Source of the DNA: Halichondria panicea
Lineage: Eukaryota; Porifera; Demospongiae; Suberitida; Halichondriidae
DNA length: 64,000 bases
Reading direction: 5' to 3'
NCBI RefSeq assembly: GCF_963675165.1
Contig: NC_087389.1
Coordinates: forward strand, 4,400,830 to 4,464,829
Every line of letters begins with the position of its first letter. Position 1 is the stretch's first letter. Shown piece after piece: positions 42,801 through 57,800 of this stretch. The notes beneath the pieces are model-generated. The model saw only the letters and a program-made list of their open reading frames with translations, searched no databases and was not told where the DNA came from. The translations under genes were made by a program, and so were the position numbers.

Positions 42801-45800
42801 TGTGAACAGTGTAGACCATTAAAATACATGTACACACTGCACGTGCTCAATTAGTGGAAAGCTATTTCTGTACAGTTCTACAAATTATATATAATAATAT
42901 GAGGTGAACAGCATGCAATCACTACAAAATAAATATGGTTTCAGGACACCTTTATAATTATGAAGCAATAATTACTATACATTTTGGTGTGCATGTGAGT
43001 CAACAACACTGCGTGAGCAAAATTGGTGAATGTAATAGTACAATTATTATATAGTTCTGGTACGTTCGTATCTATCTTGCATCATTGTCTTGTCTCACTG
43101 CCACATCGTAAGCTGGAGGCAAAACAGTAGTTATAGCTTCAGCCCCTGTGGGGAGGGGGTTAGCCGAGACGCTAAAGGTCAAAGGTGAGGGTGTTCTGGG
43201 TTGGTATCGCTGAGAGAGTATAGCTGTAGCGTAGGGAGGTGGGGGGTCAGTAGCCGAAGACGATTGTGGGTTCCCAAGGGGATCACTTGTTTCCGCTACT
43301 CTCTATACAGGAAAAGAAGACATGTACGGTGAAGGTCCTTCATGACCATTATTTTGTTATGCCATTATGAAAGGACTACTGCGTATATACTCGAAGGCAT
43401 GGAATTTTTTGTTTGCACATCAGTTTTATGGGTTTGAATCCCCAACAGGGGACAGATATATTGTACACAAAGAACATGGTTTCTGATACATGCATACAAC
43501 TGCATGATACACACATTAGCTTATAGTTACCTGTGTACTGAGGAAAGGGCTAGGTGGACTGTAGTATTGGTAGTCCACTCCTGGTTCAATCCTATACTGA
43601 TCATCTGTTTCAACCAATATCCGCCTCTGGGAATTACCCGATAAAGAAAACTCACTAGATGGATCGTCTCTCCTCAAATTATTTGAATCTGAAGGAGCTC
43701 GTCGGAAAAAGTTTTGACCTCTTTGAGAACGACGAAACCGAGAGCAGTACAAAAACACAGCAAAGGCTATGAACAGTCCACCAATAACAGAGGCAGCAAT
43801 GAAAATGTAGTCATTGTTGATGTCAAAACTTGAAATGATACCGCTCATTCTAGATTTAGTGTTTAGCTATATGACTTGTTTCACTAGCTTCTATAAAGGG
43901 GATGAGCTTCAAATAGGACTGAATGGACATGACATTTTGTGAACAACATTCAGCATTGTGCTGACATGTATCAAACATATAAGAGACAAAAATTATATAT
44001 AGCTATAGGGCACTCAATAGGAGAACCATAATTATATGCAGCAGATATATAGCTGGCCATGGAGGATTACAATTATCATTTACCTACTACACTGCACAAT
44101 GCAGTATATACACATGTAAAAATAGAAATAACCTCAACACCCAGCATAATTATAATTTATTATGCTTGCAGGAAACGAACAGAGAAATTATATGAACTCT
44201 GTTATCACAACTGATAACATGCATGTTAATAGGTCAACATGTCGGATATAAGAACACCATGTTAGTCGTTATAGTCAGTCACTATAGTCACTAAGTATAG
44301 TCGTTAACACAGTGTCTTTTGTCGTATGATTACAATTATCATTTACCTACTACACTGCATAATGCAGTATATACACATGTAAAAATAGAAATGACCTCAA
44401 CACCCAGCATAATTATAATTTATTATGCTTGCAGGAAACGAACAGAGAAATTATATGAACTCTGTTATCACAACTGATAACATGCATGTTAATAGGTCAA
44501 CATGTCGGATATAAGAACACCATGTTAGTCGTTATAGTCAGTCACTATAGTCACTATATAAGTATAGTCGTTAACACAGTGTCTTATAGTATTGGTGAGA
44601 TGGCCATCGATTCGTCGGTATTGTATCTTGTTTCACTCATTGGTGGTGCACTATTAGTGGCACTCTATATAGCAATGTGTGTGGGATGCTGTATTGCTCA
44701 TCTGAGAAGGAGAAATGAAAGTTATTCGAGGAGGGGAGATGATCACACACCACTATTACCGACAAGAAGAAGCAGGGTTATTTATCAGAGAGGAGCAGAA
44801 ATTACTGCCGCCACAGGACCACAATATACTTTCACTATCTCGAATCCTCTTACTAACGCGTTAAAACCAGAATCTGATGCTATTGGTGAGACAGTCAACG
44901 ACAGATCATTATCAAATGAACCACCACCCTCATACAATGAGGTTCAGGAACAAGGAACAGCTTTGCCTTCTTACACTGAAGTAATACAAGAGAATCGGTT
45001 GCAGAAATCTATAAATGCTGCAGGTCTAAGTAAAGTAACTGTAGCTCAAGAACAAAGGCAGCTTCAGGAAACAGCCACTACACTAGTACCAACAAGAAGA
45101 AGCAGAGTTATTTACCAGAGAGGAGCAGAAATTACAAGGATTGACAAACCACAGCCTCCGTGCAGAGACGTTACATGAAGCATAAGACAACAACAACAAG
45201 CAGTTAGAGCCATTGTTACAATACTATAGGTAGAGTGGAAGCCGATAGTAAACTCTGCACCGTAAGAACAAAATTCAGACACATGTCAAGCTATATAATA
45301 TTGCTGCATGCATGATACAGAATGTTTGCATATCGTATATAGCGGGTTATTTTTGAGAATAGAGGTTCAAATGCATGCATGACCTACAGTAGAATGTCTT
45401 TTAATACCGGATGGCCTTTATTCAAGGTACGTATTTACAGCTGAAGTGATCCTATACCAGGAACAATGGAAAAGGGTCACTAGAAAAGAAAGCTAGAATG
45501 TGGTTGTGGCTTCTTAATTTTGTTGATGTTCTTTATTGTAGGATGGAAATTGATCTAGGGTGCAATTTGATAACACTATTCTAGCCCAGAACAGGAGCCA
45601 TTATTTCTAATACTTCAAGCTCCTATAGTCCACAGTGCATGCATGTCTCATGGACTACTAAAACTCCATTTTCAGCATGCCTCAGGCTCTAATTTAATAC
45701 ACTGCTCCTGTTACTTCCTGTTTAGCCAGCATGTTCACTGCATTTATTGCAAGACAAGACTACTCTTGACAACACCTATTATTCATGTCACAGCCGAGGT

Positions 45801-48800
45801 GTTCACACTTCAGTGCTCTAGTTCTGATAGCGACAGGATATGTAGTTGATATCCAAATCTTAAGTCATTCCTTAGTAAACGAGATTCAGTATAATTACGT
45901 ATGTTGTTTCACTATAGCTTCTATAAAGGGGATGAGCTGAGACTGAACGGACATGACATTTTGTGAACAATGTACTCATTACTGCATTGACATGCATGTA
46001 TCGAACAATTTAGGGCACTCGATAAATACAGCATATTATATGCAGCTTATATCCCGTTGCTACGTTGTTGCCAAGTGCAATATGCAGCATAATGCACTGC
46101 TGAAAGTCATATTGCACTGACCGCAAAGTCATAATGCACTAACCACAAAACGCCCCTCTGGCAATTAGACAGACAATTAAATTAAAATTAAATTAATACG
46201 CATGAGAAATAACAAGTATCAAAGTGTGTCCAGCCATGCAGGAATGAATGTTCAGCACTGCTGGAGTTTCTTCTTGCAACCATGCAGGTTTTAAAATTGT
46301 CCAAGATTCATTTTGTGGAAGATTCTGTGTTCCTAGATCGACCTAGTCCTCGACCTCGTGATGCATGTCAATTCTGCTTCACCTTAGCACTAGAAGTGGC
46401 TCTTTTTGCTGGGGGCATGAGCTGTTTTGCAGCAGTGTAGAAGCGAGCTTTCTTGGCTTGGTTATGAGGCCGAGCGTAGACCAGCAGCTAATACATGTAT
46501 TCACTGAGTAGTGGGGTGGGACTGTTTCTTTGCAGCATGCAGTAAGTGGGGTGGGGCTGTTTTGCAGATTTCAGTTGGAACTCCAACAATTTTGTGTCAA
46601 GCCATTTGTCCGTCATGCCAATCTTATACGCTGCAGATACTGGCGTCTAGAAGAGAGAAGAGATGGAGCTGTGTCTAGAGTTGTCTCTGTCTTTTTTTTT
46701 GTGCTGTTTATATTGTGTTACTAGGACAGTGTTATGTTGCTATGCCCTCGGGATATAAACTAGTTATAACACGTGCACTCGGGCTGCATGGCATATATTG
46801 CACTCAGCCCTCGGGGCTGGCGCCCTCGTGCTTCAGTGCAATATATTCCATACATCCCTCGTGCCCGTGTTATAACTATAACATAATTAAAGGCCATGCA
46901 GGGTTATATACACATAACTAAATTGGGTCAACATTAATTTTGTTATCACATGTGACCCAGCATAGACATGGCATATTCGACTCCTGGCCACAACAGTACA
47001 CATACAAATGACCTCAACATGCACTCAAGGAAAACACACTAACAGCTTGGGGAATTATTTGCAGACAAATTACGGACTCTGTCTTCACAATGAACATGCA
47101 TGTCACATGTACAACAAGGTTCATAGTTTTATACGTCAAAATCTGAATTGATTCTATAATTAAACACAGATCAGATTCCGTACTTATTAAGCATATAGCT
47201 ATACGTATGACTCAACACTCAAACATGTTCCAGGAATTGAAGCAGGGATTAAGTTACTTCATGGGAAACAGATTATTTGGGAAATCTACATTAGCTGCTA
47301 TATATAGCACAATTAATGGTTAGGTCAACAGGTGTGTGTATAAAAGTACACCAAGTACGTCAAGATTATTAGATTCAGTAATTATGATTTATAGTCATTA
47401 GACAGTTTCTTGTTATTAGTACAGAGTACAGAGGAGATGACGGTGATACCAGCTATCAGTCAAGCGCAGAACAGACCATCCAATACTGGTTCTGATTCTT
47501 CAACATCTTCAACACTGTTAATTAGTGGACTTGGTGTTGGTATTCCAGGACTAATCGGTATAGCAATATTTTTGGGAATTGTATGCCGTGTTATGAAAGA
47601 TAGAATTAATCATCCACGAACTCGAACAATCTCAACTCGAGTGGACCCAGGAGTAAGAAGAATTAGACTCATTCATTACAGACAAACAGAATATAATAAC
47701 AACGACGACAATGACAACAACAACAACGATGACAACGATGACGTCGCCACCGCCGCCGCCACATTAGCACCACAACAACTTTTGGCTTTCTCACTTCCTC
47801 AAACTAGTCAATTAAGACAACCTGTAAACACAGACTCTGATTCTATTGATGAGACAGTCAATGACAGATCATTATCAAATCAGCCACCACCCTCATACTA
47901 TGAGGTTCAAGCACAAGGAAAAGCTTTGCCTTCTTACACTGAAGTAATACAAGAGAATCGGTTGCAGGAATCAGTTGAAACTATAAATGCTGCTGGTCCA
48001 AGTGAAGTAACTGTAGCTCAGGAACAAAGGCAATTTCAGGAAACAGCTGCTACAAGCTAGGATTGACATACGTACTATAGTATACATGTGTAGGTGCAAA
48101 GGCACCACACGAAGCACAATGCAATAACTCAGCAAAGCCATGCAAGCAGTTGAGATTGTGAACTATGCACTGTGGCAATTAAGTCAAAATACCAACTACG
48201 TACATGCGTGTATAATGACGATATTATACATGTGGATTGATTATATTTATCAACATTGTTAAATTTTCCCAGAATGCCGAAAGAAAGCATGCATACATGC
48301 AGCTGAGTACAAAAACACAACACAAACTATATACCCCCGGGTTAGGATTAAGGTTAGGGGTTAGCCCATGCATTGATAACAGGGGTACTATATAGATCCC
48401 ACTTGAGTGTGTTTAGCAGGGAACTATAATTATGATGTCGATGAGCTATGAAGCCTTGCTTGTACAACCACCTCCAGCCAAATCTCCGCAACTGCGAGAC
48501 AGTCATGGACTGACTGCATGGTCATCCGATTACAGAAGGGACCGAACTCAATCCTATCTTGACCTTTCGTCTCTCACAGTGTACTCCATCAATCTTGATG
48601 CTGATCATAGAAAGAGTTGTATATGTTAAACCAGCAATGTTGATCAAACATTTTTCAGAACCAAATTGACAGCAGTAAAAAAACACAGCATACGTTATAG
48701 TTTGGAAATCACTCTAGAACTATAGAGTGCCAGGTAGGAAGTTTTGACATCAATTCTTGTACGTGAAATCGCATTTCCTGTAAAGCCATGCACAAACACA

Positions 48801-51800
48801 TAATGAATGTTTGATGTTGCCACTGCCAACAGATGACCAACATGTACTCAGACATACTAATTTAGGGAAATATGAAACAGGAAGTTACTTCAAAGGAACA
48901 GATTATTTGGGAGAAAATGTATGGAATGTATATCATTATAATTACGTCACCACTGACTGACTCATGATTCATAAGACGTTTCACAACTAGACGAAAAACG
49001 CCAGATACATTGATTTCTGATAACACAAAGACATTTAAGGCGGCATCAGTTTCGACATCGAGCATTTGTGAACGACCAGAAGTGAATAAATTCTTCAGTA
49101 CTGTACATATACAGTGGCAATTTAATCTTAAGAAGGCCCCTTGGTAGGGTGGAGCTTTCGAACGCATGATAAAATGTGCAAAACGATGCCTAAGAAAATC
49201 CGTAGGGAAAACCTGTCTGACCTTTGATGAACTCTTGTGACAGAGGTGGAAGGGTGCTAAATTCAAGACCCCTTACTTACATGATGTTACAGAGGCCCTG
49301 ACACCATCTCACCTATATACTGGTCGGATATAGGATCCTCTCTTTCCAGATGCCACAGAGCATGAGAAGACTCACAATGAGGACTATTCTCCTGAGAACC
49401 TCACCCGAAGAGCGAGTCATCTCCCTAGAACGCTGGATACATTCTGGAAGCGATGGAAACAGGAGTATTCATTAGAGTTAAGAGAGTTTCATCGCACTCG
49501 CCAGCAAAAGGGAGCCACCTATACTCTTCAGGTGGGCGAAGTTGTGGCGGTTTACGCAGATGAAGGACACCCACGAGGAATGTAGAGATTGGGTAGAGTC
49601 GAAGAGCTCATCCCAAGCTCAGATGATAAGCTTTATGGCGTGCGTGTAAAGGTAATATCTAAGGGAGGGCAGATCAGGATCATTCGGAGATCTGTCCAAC
49701 ACATAATACCCGCTAGAAGTTCGTACTGATCCCCAAGAGACACAGCACACGAATATGAGTGATCACTCAACTGAGAACGTTATCGTTCGAGCTCAAGATA
49801 CACAGAACACCGATCGCCCAACTGAGAATGTCGTTGTTCGGGCACGTTCGACTAAATTCTTTTACTGAGTGCTTGATCGAAGATGATGAACTAATGAACT
49901 GATTAACTGTATGTGCGTGTATTGATTAGCTATATGTATATCATTATAATTACGTCACCACTGCATGACTATCATTTTACTATCTATTTGTACAACATAT
50001 CTTGTGCACGTCTGGAGACTCAGTCAGCCACATGTTATATTACATGAAAAAGTGAAACAAAGTGAAGTGAAGTAAATATATAACAAGTAGACAGCTATAA
50101 TAGGTGAGTGTAATAGAGATCCAGTTAAGAATCCACTACAACATGTGACCCATGCAGCATAGACATGGCATATTGGACTCCTGACCACAACAGTATACAT
50201 ACAAATGATCTCAACATGCACTCAAGGAAAACACACTAACAGCTTGGGGAATTATTTGCAGACAAATACGGACTCTGTCCTCACAACAAACATGCATGTC
50301 ACATGTATAAGTTGCACTGTACATCAAGTTAGTCATTACAATTACAGACATGTATCTTTTGGGAACCCTGCACTGTATGCTATTGAACATGCCAGCGAAT
50401 GAAGACACCATAACAATCAATGCCAACCTATAATATTGCTGCTAATGTCACATAATGTTTTCGTATTATTATACTACCGTATAGCTGGTAATTTTCGTTA
50501 TTTTCGTGGGCAGGCTGACCTCAACGAAATTTTAACGTAGGCGTGGCTTATCGGAACGTAGGAATGCCGTGCAGCCACGAGACTAAACGAAATTTTTACT
50601 CACGAAAACCACTGTTTCTCGAGTTGAACAATTTTTTACCCCACGAAACTTACCCGCTATACGGTATACAAGGGAAAACAAACATGCATGCAGAATTGCT
50701 ACAGACATGTATATAAACACTGCATAAACAGTCATATTTAGATTGTCCCCGAAATAGATGGTCACAATGTCCTTATTGACCGGGGTAACCTTATAAATTA
50801 ACCTTTAACTAAGCAAACTATAAATTAATGAGTATATATTAATAATTATACAGCTCATCACAATGTATATACAGTTAATACATGCATTACTATTTTGTGT
50901 ACACTATTGTGGAAATAATAAGACATTTCTCTACATATTGTGATATTACAGTAAGTGTATACTGCTACACAGTCATATGCTATTATATATGTGGCACACT
51001 TGACACTATGGATATATGTAAACATAAATATAAGGATGACTGACGTGTATTGTTGGCGAATTATGATGACACATACATGCACAGACAGTGACACACACTC
51101 TCATGGATATACTATAAGCCATTCAGTTTCAGCTAGCTCTTGTACTGACATAAGTGCTCTATATCAATGATATCGTTCTCCAATATCTTGCTTTGAAGTC
51201 TTGCTTGTACAACCACCTTCAGCCAAAACCTCGCAACCATAATGACTGCGAGAGAGTCACTGTCATCCAGTCACAGAAGGGTCTATTTTGCTTTCAAACT
51301 CATTCCCATATCGATCTTTTGTCTCTTGACTATATATAATATAGTGCCATTGTCCACTCAAGGTTTAGAATTTCTAGTTCTGATGTTCGACTCTTCACAG
51401 CTATTGGAGTATAATTATGCTGGTGATATAGTCCATTCTTAACACGTAATTAATAGTATAATAAGGCCACTATTCATGTTTCTGGTTTGGGAATCACCCT
51501 ACATAATGAAAGCACCGCGGGTGCATGCTGATCCGTAGAGGTGCCAAAGCTATAATAACATATACACACATGCATTATATCATGATGGATATTTTTAATT
51601 TTGCTGCATGCAGGCAGAAATCCAGGAATCATAGGGAAACTCAAAGAGTGGGTAATGATCGACGATGGATTATTGTTAAAAATTATTGATGCCAAAAGTT
51701 CAAGTCTAAAATTAGTGGTTGGATCAGAGCCTTGCAGCTCTCTTCTTACTCTTCCAACTATACCAATAGCTAGAATATAGGCATAACTCGAGAACAAAGC

Positions 51801-54800
51801 ATTATTTTACAAATCCACAAATACTGAAAACATGACTAGAAGCATATAGAAACTCTTACTTGCACTTCATTGATGCTATAGCAGTCTACACAGACACAGA
51901 CACAGACACAAACAAACACACTACTGTATACCTCGCTTGCGCATGCGCACCGAGGCATAATTAGTGTGAGTGGATGGTTATCACATAACATCCTATTCCT
52001 AAAATCACATTTATTAAGCAAGTCACATGCACAGGTTCCAATAAAGCCACAGACACATAATAAACGTTTCAAATATAATATAGTTGGGGAAATATACAAC
52101 AGGAATTTGCTTCAAAGGAACAGATTATTTGGGAGAAAAAGAAATCTATATTAGCTGTTATCACAATGATCAGGTACCTATAATTCAATTTCTACGGTAA
52201 TACAATTATAATAAGAGAGTGATCAGATGCAAAAATCGACTGATGCTTCATGTCACAGTCATAATTCCTATCTCAAAATTTCGTCTCTCAACTAGTCCTA
52301 TCATCCATTCAAGGCTTAGAGAGAATTTCGTCATTTACACATTTTTCACAGCTACTGAGGTACAGCCCATCCGTCTTGACTTGAACAAAATAATATTGAC
52401 TTGAAGGATATAAGGAAAATAATGTTAACCCTTTAACCGTCGGATTCTTAATTAACAGTGAAGTGAAATGTCTGTAAATTCTCTATCGGGTTTCCAGAGC
52501 AATAAAATGCCTAGCAACCATATACCAATAGAATGCCCATACAACAAGGAATAAAATGGTGCAACATGTGTTGCCATAACAACCACGGTTATTACGCTCA
52601 CCCGTTTTTATCATTTTAAATGCTCGGCCAGCGGTGAGATAAAATCCAAAAATTTTTTTTTATGGATCAGCCTATCATATGGTATAAAGGCTTGACTAAA
52701 CTTGATTTTCACATCATATGAATGTAACAGTGCTAAGATATATCAATTTGAAGTACAATACGTACATGTAATACTATATCCGTGAACGATCTATGAAATT
52801 TACAAGCTCACATAAAGACTGTTCATTAATGCTAATTCTATTTTAGCTATACTATACTTACTACTGATATTCAGGCTATACTATACTACTTGCCAGAGTC
52901 ACACAGTGAGCCCTCTCCTGGTCTTTCACCGTCCTGGTCCATAGCTCTAGCGTCTAGGTCCATGTCATGCATGTCCTCAGTCCCAGACAGTTCATCAGCG
53001 TCTGGCATAAAGCTGGTAGCCTTTGGGAGGTATCCTACTATCCTCTCTCCTTCATAGGCACTGTCATCACCAGAGGAGACATCGCCATTGCTGTCCTCAA
53101 GCTGTTCAAGCACATCGGCACAAGTAAACAACCTAGCCATAGCTATAAACTTCGTGCGGTAAGATGCTAATGAAATTTTAATATAGCAACGTGGCTTGGA
53201 AAATTCTAGACTAAATTGCACGTGATTCTACAGCTCTTCCTCTATACAGGGATGTGCGTAGTTCGAGCTACTTCCTAAGTATCGCAGAATTAGAATTTCG
53301 CAAAAAAAGTCACTATTGCGGGCCACGATCGTGGCCCGTGACGGTTAAAGGGTTAAACGTTAAATCAAAATAAATTCTAAGTTTTTTCTGAACCCCAAAA
53401 TCGAGAGCAGTAAAAATCACAGCATGCACACGCTATATTATAGTCAATGCCAACAGATGACCAGAACATTATGAATTTCGGCCTAATAGAATAACAATTA
53501 AGGTTCATGGTTAAAAGGATTCTATATAGTTAAACACAGATCAGATTCCGTACTTAAACATAGCTACTCAAACACGCTCCAGGAATTGAAGCAGGGATTA
53601 AATTACTTCATGGGAACAGATTATTTGGGATAATAGCTGCTATATAACACAATAATAATAATAACACAATAATGGTTAGGTCGACAGGTGTGTGTATAAA
53701 AGTACACCAAGTGAGTCAGATTCAGTATAATTATTAGACACTTTCTTGTTATTAGTACAGAGGAAATGACGGTGATACCAGCTATCAGCCAAGCGCAGAA
53801 CAGACCATCCAATACTGGTTCCGATTCTTCAACATCTTCAACACTGTTAATTGGTGGACTTGGTGTTGGTATTCCAGGACTAATCGGTATAGCAATATTT
53901 CTGGGAATTATATGCCGTGTTATGAAAGATAGAATTAATCATCCACGAACTCGAGCAACCTCAACTCGAAGAATTCAATACAGACAAACTAACAACGACG
54001 ACAACTACAATGACAACGACAACGATGACGCCGCCACCGCCACTGTCGCCACATTAGCACCACAACAACGTTTGGCTTTCTCACTTCCTCAATTAAGACA
54101 ACCTGTAAACACAGACTCTGATTCTATTAGTGAGACAGTCAATGACAGATCATTATCAAATCAGCCACCACCCTCATACTATGAGGTTCAAGCACAAGAA
54201 AAAGCTTTGCCTTCTTACACTGAAGCAATACAAGAGAATCGGTTGCAGGAATCAGTTGAAACCATAAATGCTGCAGGTCCAAGTGAAGTAACTGTAGCTA
54301 AGGAACAAACGCAATTTCAGGAAACAGCTGCTACAAGCTAGGATTGACATACGTACTATAGTATACATGTGTAGGTGCAAAGGCATCACATGAAGCACAA
54401 TGCAATAACTTAGCAAGCCATGCAAGCAGTTGAGATTGTGAACTATATATGCACTGTGGCAATTATACGTACATGCATGTATAAATACATGTGGACTGAT
54501 TATATGTTTATCAACATTGTTAAATTTTCCCAGAATGCCGAAAGAGAGCATGCATGAAGCTGAGTACAAAAACACAACACAAGCTATGCCCCCATGCATT
54601 GATAACAGGGTATTATATATAGATCCCATGCTCTTGAGAGTGTTTAGCAGGGAACTATATACAATGATGTCATGAGCTATGAAGCCTTGCTTGTACAACC
54701 ACCTCTAGACAAATCTCCGCAACAATGACAAGAGCGAGACAGTCGTGGACTGCATGGTCATCCGGTCACAGAAGGGACTGTCTGGCTATTGAACTCAATC

Positions 54801-57800
54801 CCATCTCGATCTTTTGTCTTAGAGTCATTTTCGACTCTTCACAGTGTACTCCATCCATCTTAACTCGTTGACTTGCTGATCATAGAAAGAGTTTTATATG
54901 TTAAACCAGCATTACTTGAAATGTTGATCAAACATTTTTCATCGACAGCAGCAAAGAAAAAACACAGCATAAGCTATAGTTTGGGAATCACTCTAGAACT
55001 ATAGAGTGCCAGGCAGGAAGTTTTTACATCAATTCTTGTACATAAAATCGCATTTCCTGTAAAGCCATGGCACAAACACATAATAAACGTTTGATGATTG
55101 CCACTGCCGACAGATGACCAACATGTACTCAGACATGCTACAGGAAGACAATGTTTGGGGAAATATGAAACAGGAAGTTACTTCAAAGGAACAGATTATT
55201 TGGGAGAAAATACGAAATCTTAATTATAGCTGTTAACACATAATCAGGCCAACAGGTCGACGTATATAAGTACACTCGATCACTATATAGAGTCAGTAAA
55301 AACAGCTATATAGTGATTAGTATACAGTTTTTAAGTACATGCAGAGGAGATGACGGTGATACCAGCTATCAGTCAAGCGCAGAACAGACCATCCAATACT
55401 GGCCCCAATTTTTCACCACTAATATATGGTGGACTTGGTGGAATTCCAGGACTAATTTGTATAGCAATATGTCTGGGGTGTATGTGCCGTCATTTGAGAC
55501 ATAGAAATAATCACCCACGAAGATTTATGTTTCGAGTGGAGCCAATTGCAGGAGTAAGAACAGCTAGGGCCACTTATCAGAGAGGAGCAGAATATAATGC
55601 TGCTGCCACAATACAACCACAACAACCTATCGCTTTCTCAATTCCAATGGTACCTCAAACTAGTGCATTGAGACAACCTGTAAACACAGACTCTGATTCT
55701 ATTGGTAAGACAGTCAACGACAGATCATTATCAAATGAACCACCACCCTCGTACTATAAGGTTCAGGAACAAGGAACAGCTTTACCTTCCTACACTGAAG
55801 TAATACAAGAGAATAGATCACAAGAATCAGTTGAAACTATAAATACTGCTGGTCCAAGTGAAATAACTGTGGATCAGGAACTTCAGGAAACAGTCACTAC
55901 AAGAATCGACATACCACATCCAAGTGAAGGTGCAGAGACGTCACATGAAGCACAAGACAATACCGTATAGTGCTAGAAATGTATGCGTGATATTACACTC
56001 TAATGCTATTTATGTGAGTGTCTATCATACTGTATATCGCACAATTATTGGCTTTTATTCGAGGCCTGCATGTATACAATCCCTATTGAAATCGCGACAT
56101 TTAATCGCAAATTAATAGCATAAATAAAATCGTATAGCGTTTTCGTAGCCTTAAAATTGGCCAAAACGCAATATTTTAACTAGATACGTAGCACTATAAT
56201 GGCATAATTATGCAGAAACAACAAGAAGTTGGAGTAAATGCTACAAGACTATAGCTCGGACAGATTGTGAACAATGCCATATAATAATCATTACCTGAGG
56301 TGCGCGTGGGCGGCCACGGGTATAGTAGTCTGTTGGTTGGTTTGTTTGTGATAGCCTTTTCTACTCACCTGGATGCCACAGCACTGCGTTTACAGCATGG
56401 ATAGCCTTCATACAACAATATCTTGGTTTAAATAGTGGCAGATTTTGATGTTAAAGCTTCTTTGTCGAGCAAAAGCTAAGAAGCTTGAACTTGCACATTG
56501 GGCAGCTAGCTAGCTACACGTGGCCTTGACTATGCATTTGCAGCTGAAGTGATCCTTACCAGGAACAATTGACAGTCAAAGCATGGTTATTGACTGACTC
56601 TGGATCCTATACTCTAGCCTGGCAGGAGCCATACTTCTCTAAGTCTAAGACTCCAGGCTTCTTTGCTGTGATCCCAGTCCACAGTCCATGATGCATGTAC
56701 ATTGTTAATTGCTCTTGAGCCGTTACTGTGCTAGTCAGTCATACATGTTACATGCACTGCATTATAATTATATCACTCTTCTGGTTTCTTTATTCATGTC
56801 ACCAGCCGAGGGTTTGCACTTCAGTGCTCTAGTTATAATGTTTATTTGAAAAAGGATAATTTAGAATGCCGAAATTGAGAGTGTATAGAAGTTATCCTAT
56901 TCCCAGGGGTAGTATAATTATGATGAAGTAGATGTGAAACATGCACTGAAGAGATGTGCATGTATCACTCATTCTAGTAAAACACAGATGTATAGCACTT
57001 TATAGTAAGCTAATCAGTGCATGCTAGCTATATAACTTTGGGTAAGCGTTTGATGTCAATAAAATCAAAACCACAACAGTACACACATAGAAAAGACCTC
57101 AACACTCAAATATGCTCATGCAAGGAAAACAAAATTATAACGCAGGAAGTATAAAGTGGATTACTGGGAAGACATGAACTTTGTCATCACAGCTGATTAT
57201 AGGTCAGCCTGTCATCCATATGTATATAAGTAAGTAACAGTCAGTATAGCTATACAGTACAGCTATTCATTATAGCAAAGTGTCGATCATTATTAGTAGA
57301 GAAATATGACTGTGATACCACCTATCAGCCAATCGCAGAACAGAACATCCAATATTGATCCCTCTGGATTATCGTGGTTATATTATGTTGCAATTGTTGT
57401 TGGTGTAGTCTGTATAACAGTGTGTCTGATATGTATATGCTGTCATTTGAGAAAGAGAAATGATCGTCCACAAGAATCTACTAGGTCTAACGTAGTGCCA
57501 AGATTTATCGAAACAAGCGGGGCCACTTATCATAATCAGAGAGGAGCAGAATATAATGTCGACACAAGACCACAACAAACGTTCACTTTCTCAATTCCAA
57601 TGGTTCGAGCATTAAGACAACCTGTAAGCACAGACTCTGATTCTATTGATGAGATAGTCAATGACAAATCATTATCAAATCAGCCACCACCCTCATACTA
57701 TGAGGTTCAAGCACAAGGAAAAGATTTACCTTCTTACACTGAAACAATACAAGAGAATCGGTTGCAGGAATCGGTTGAAACTATAAATGCTGCTGGTCCA

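Noticed and set aside
48862-49266. 134-residue open frame on the minus strand
   Set aside because: It is antisense to the BEL/Pao integrase remnant.
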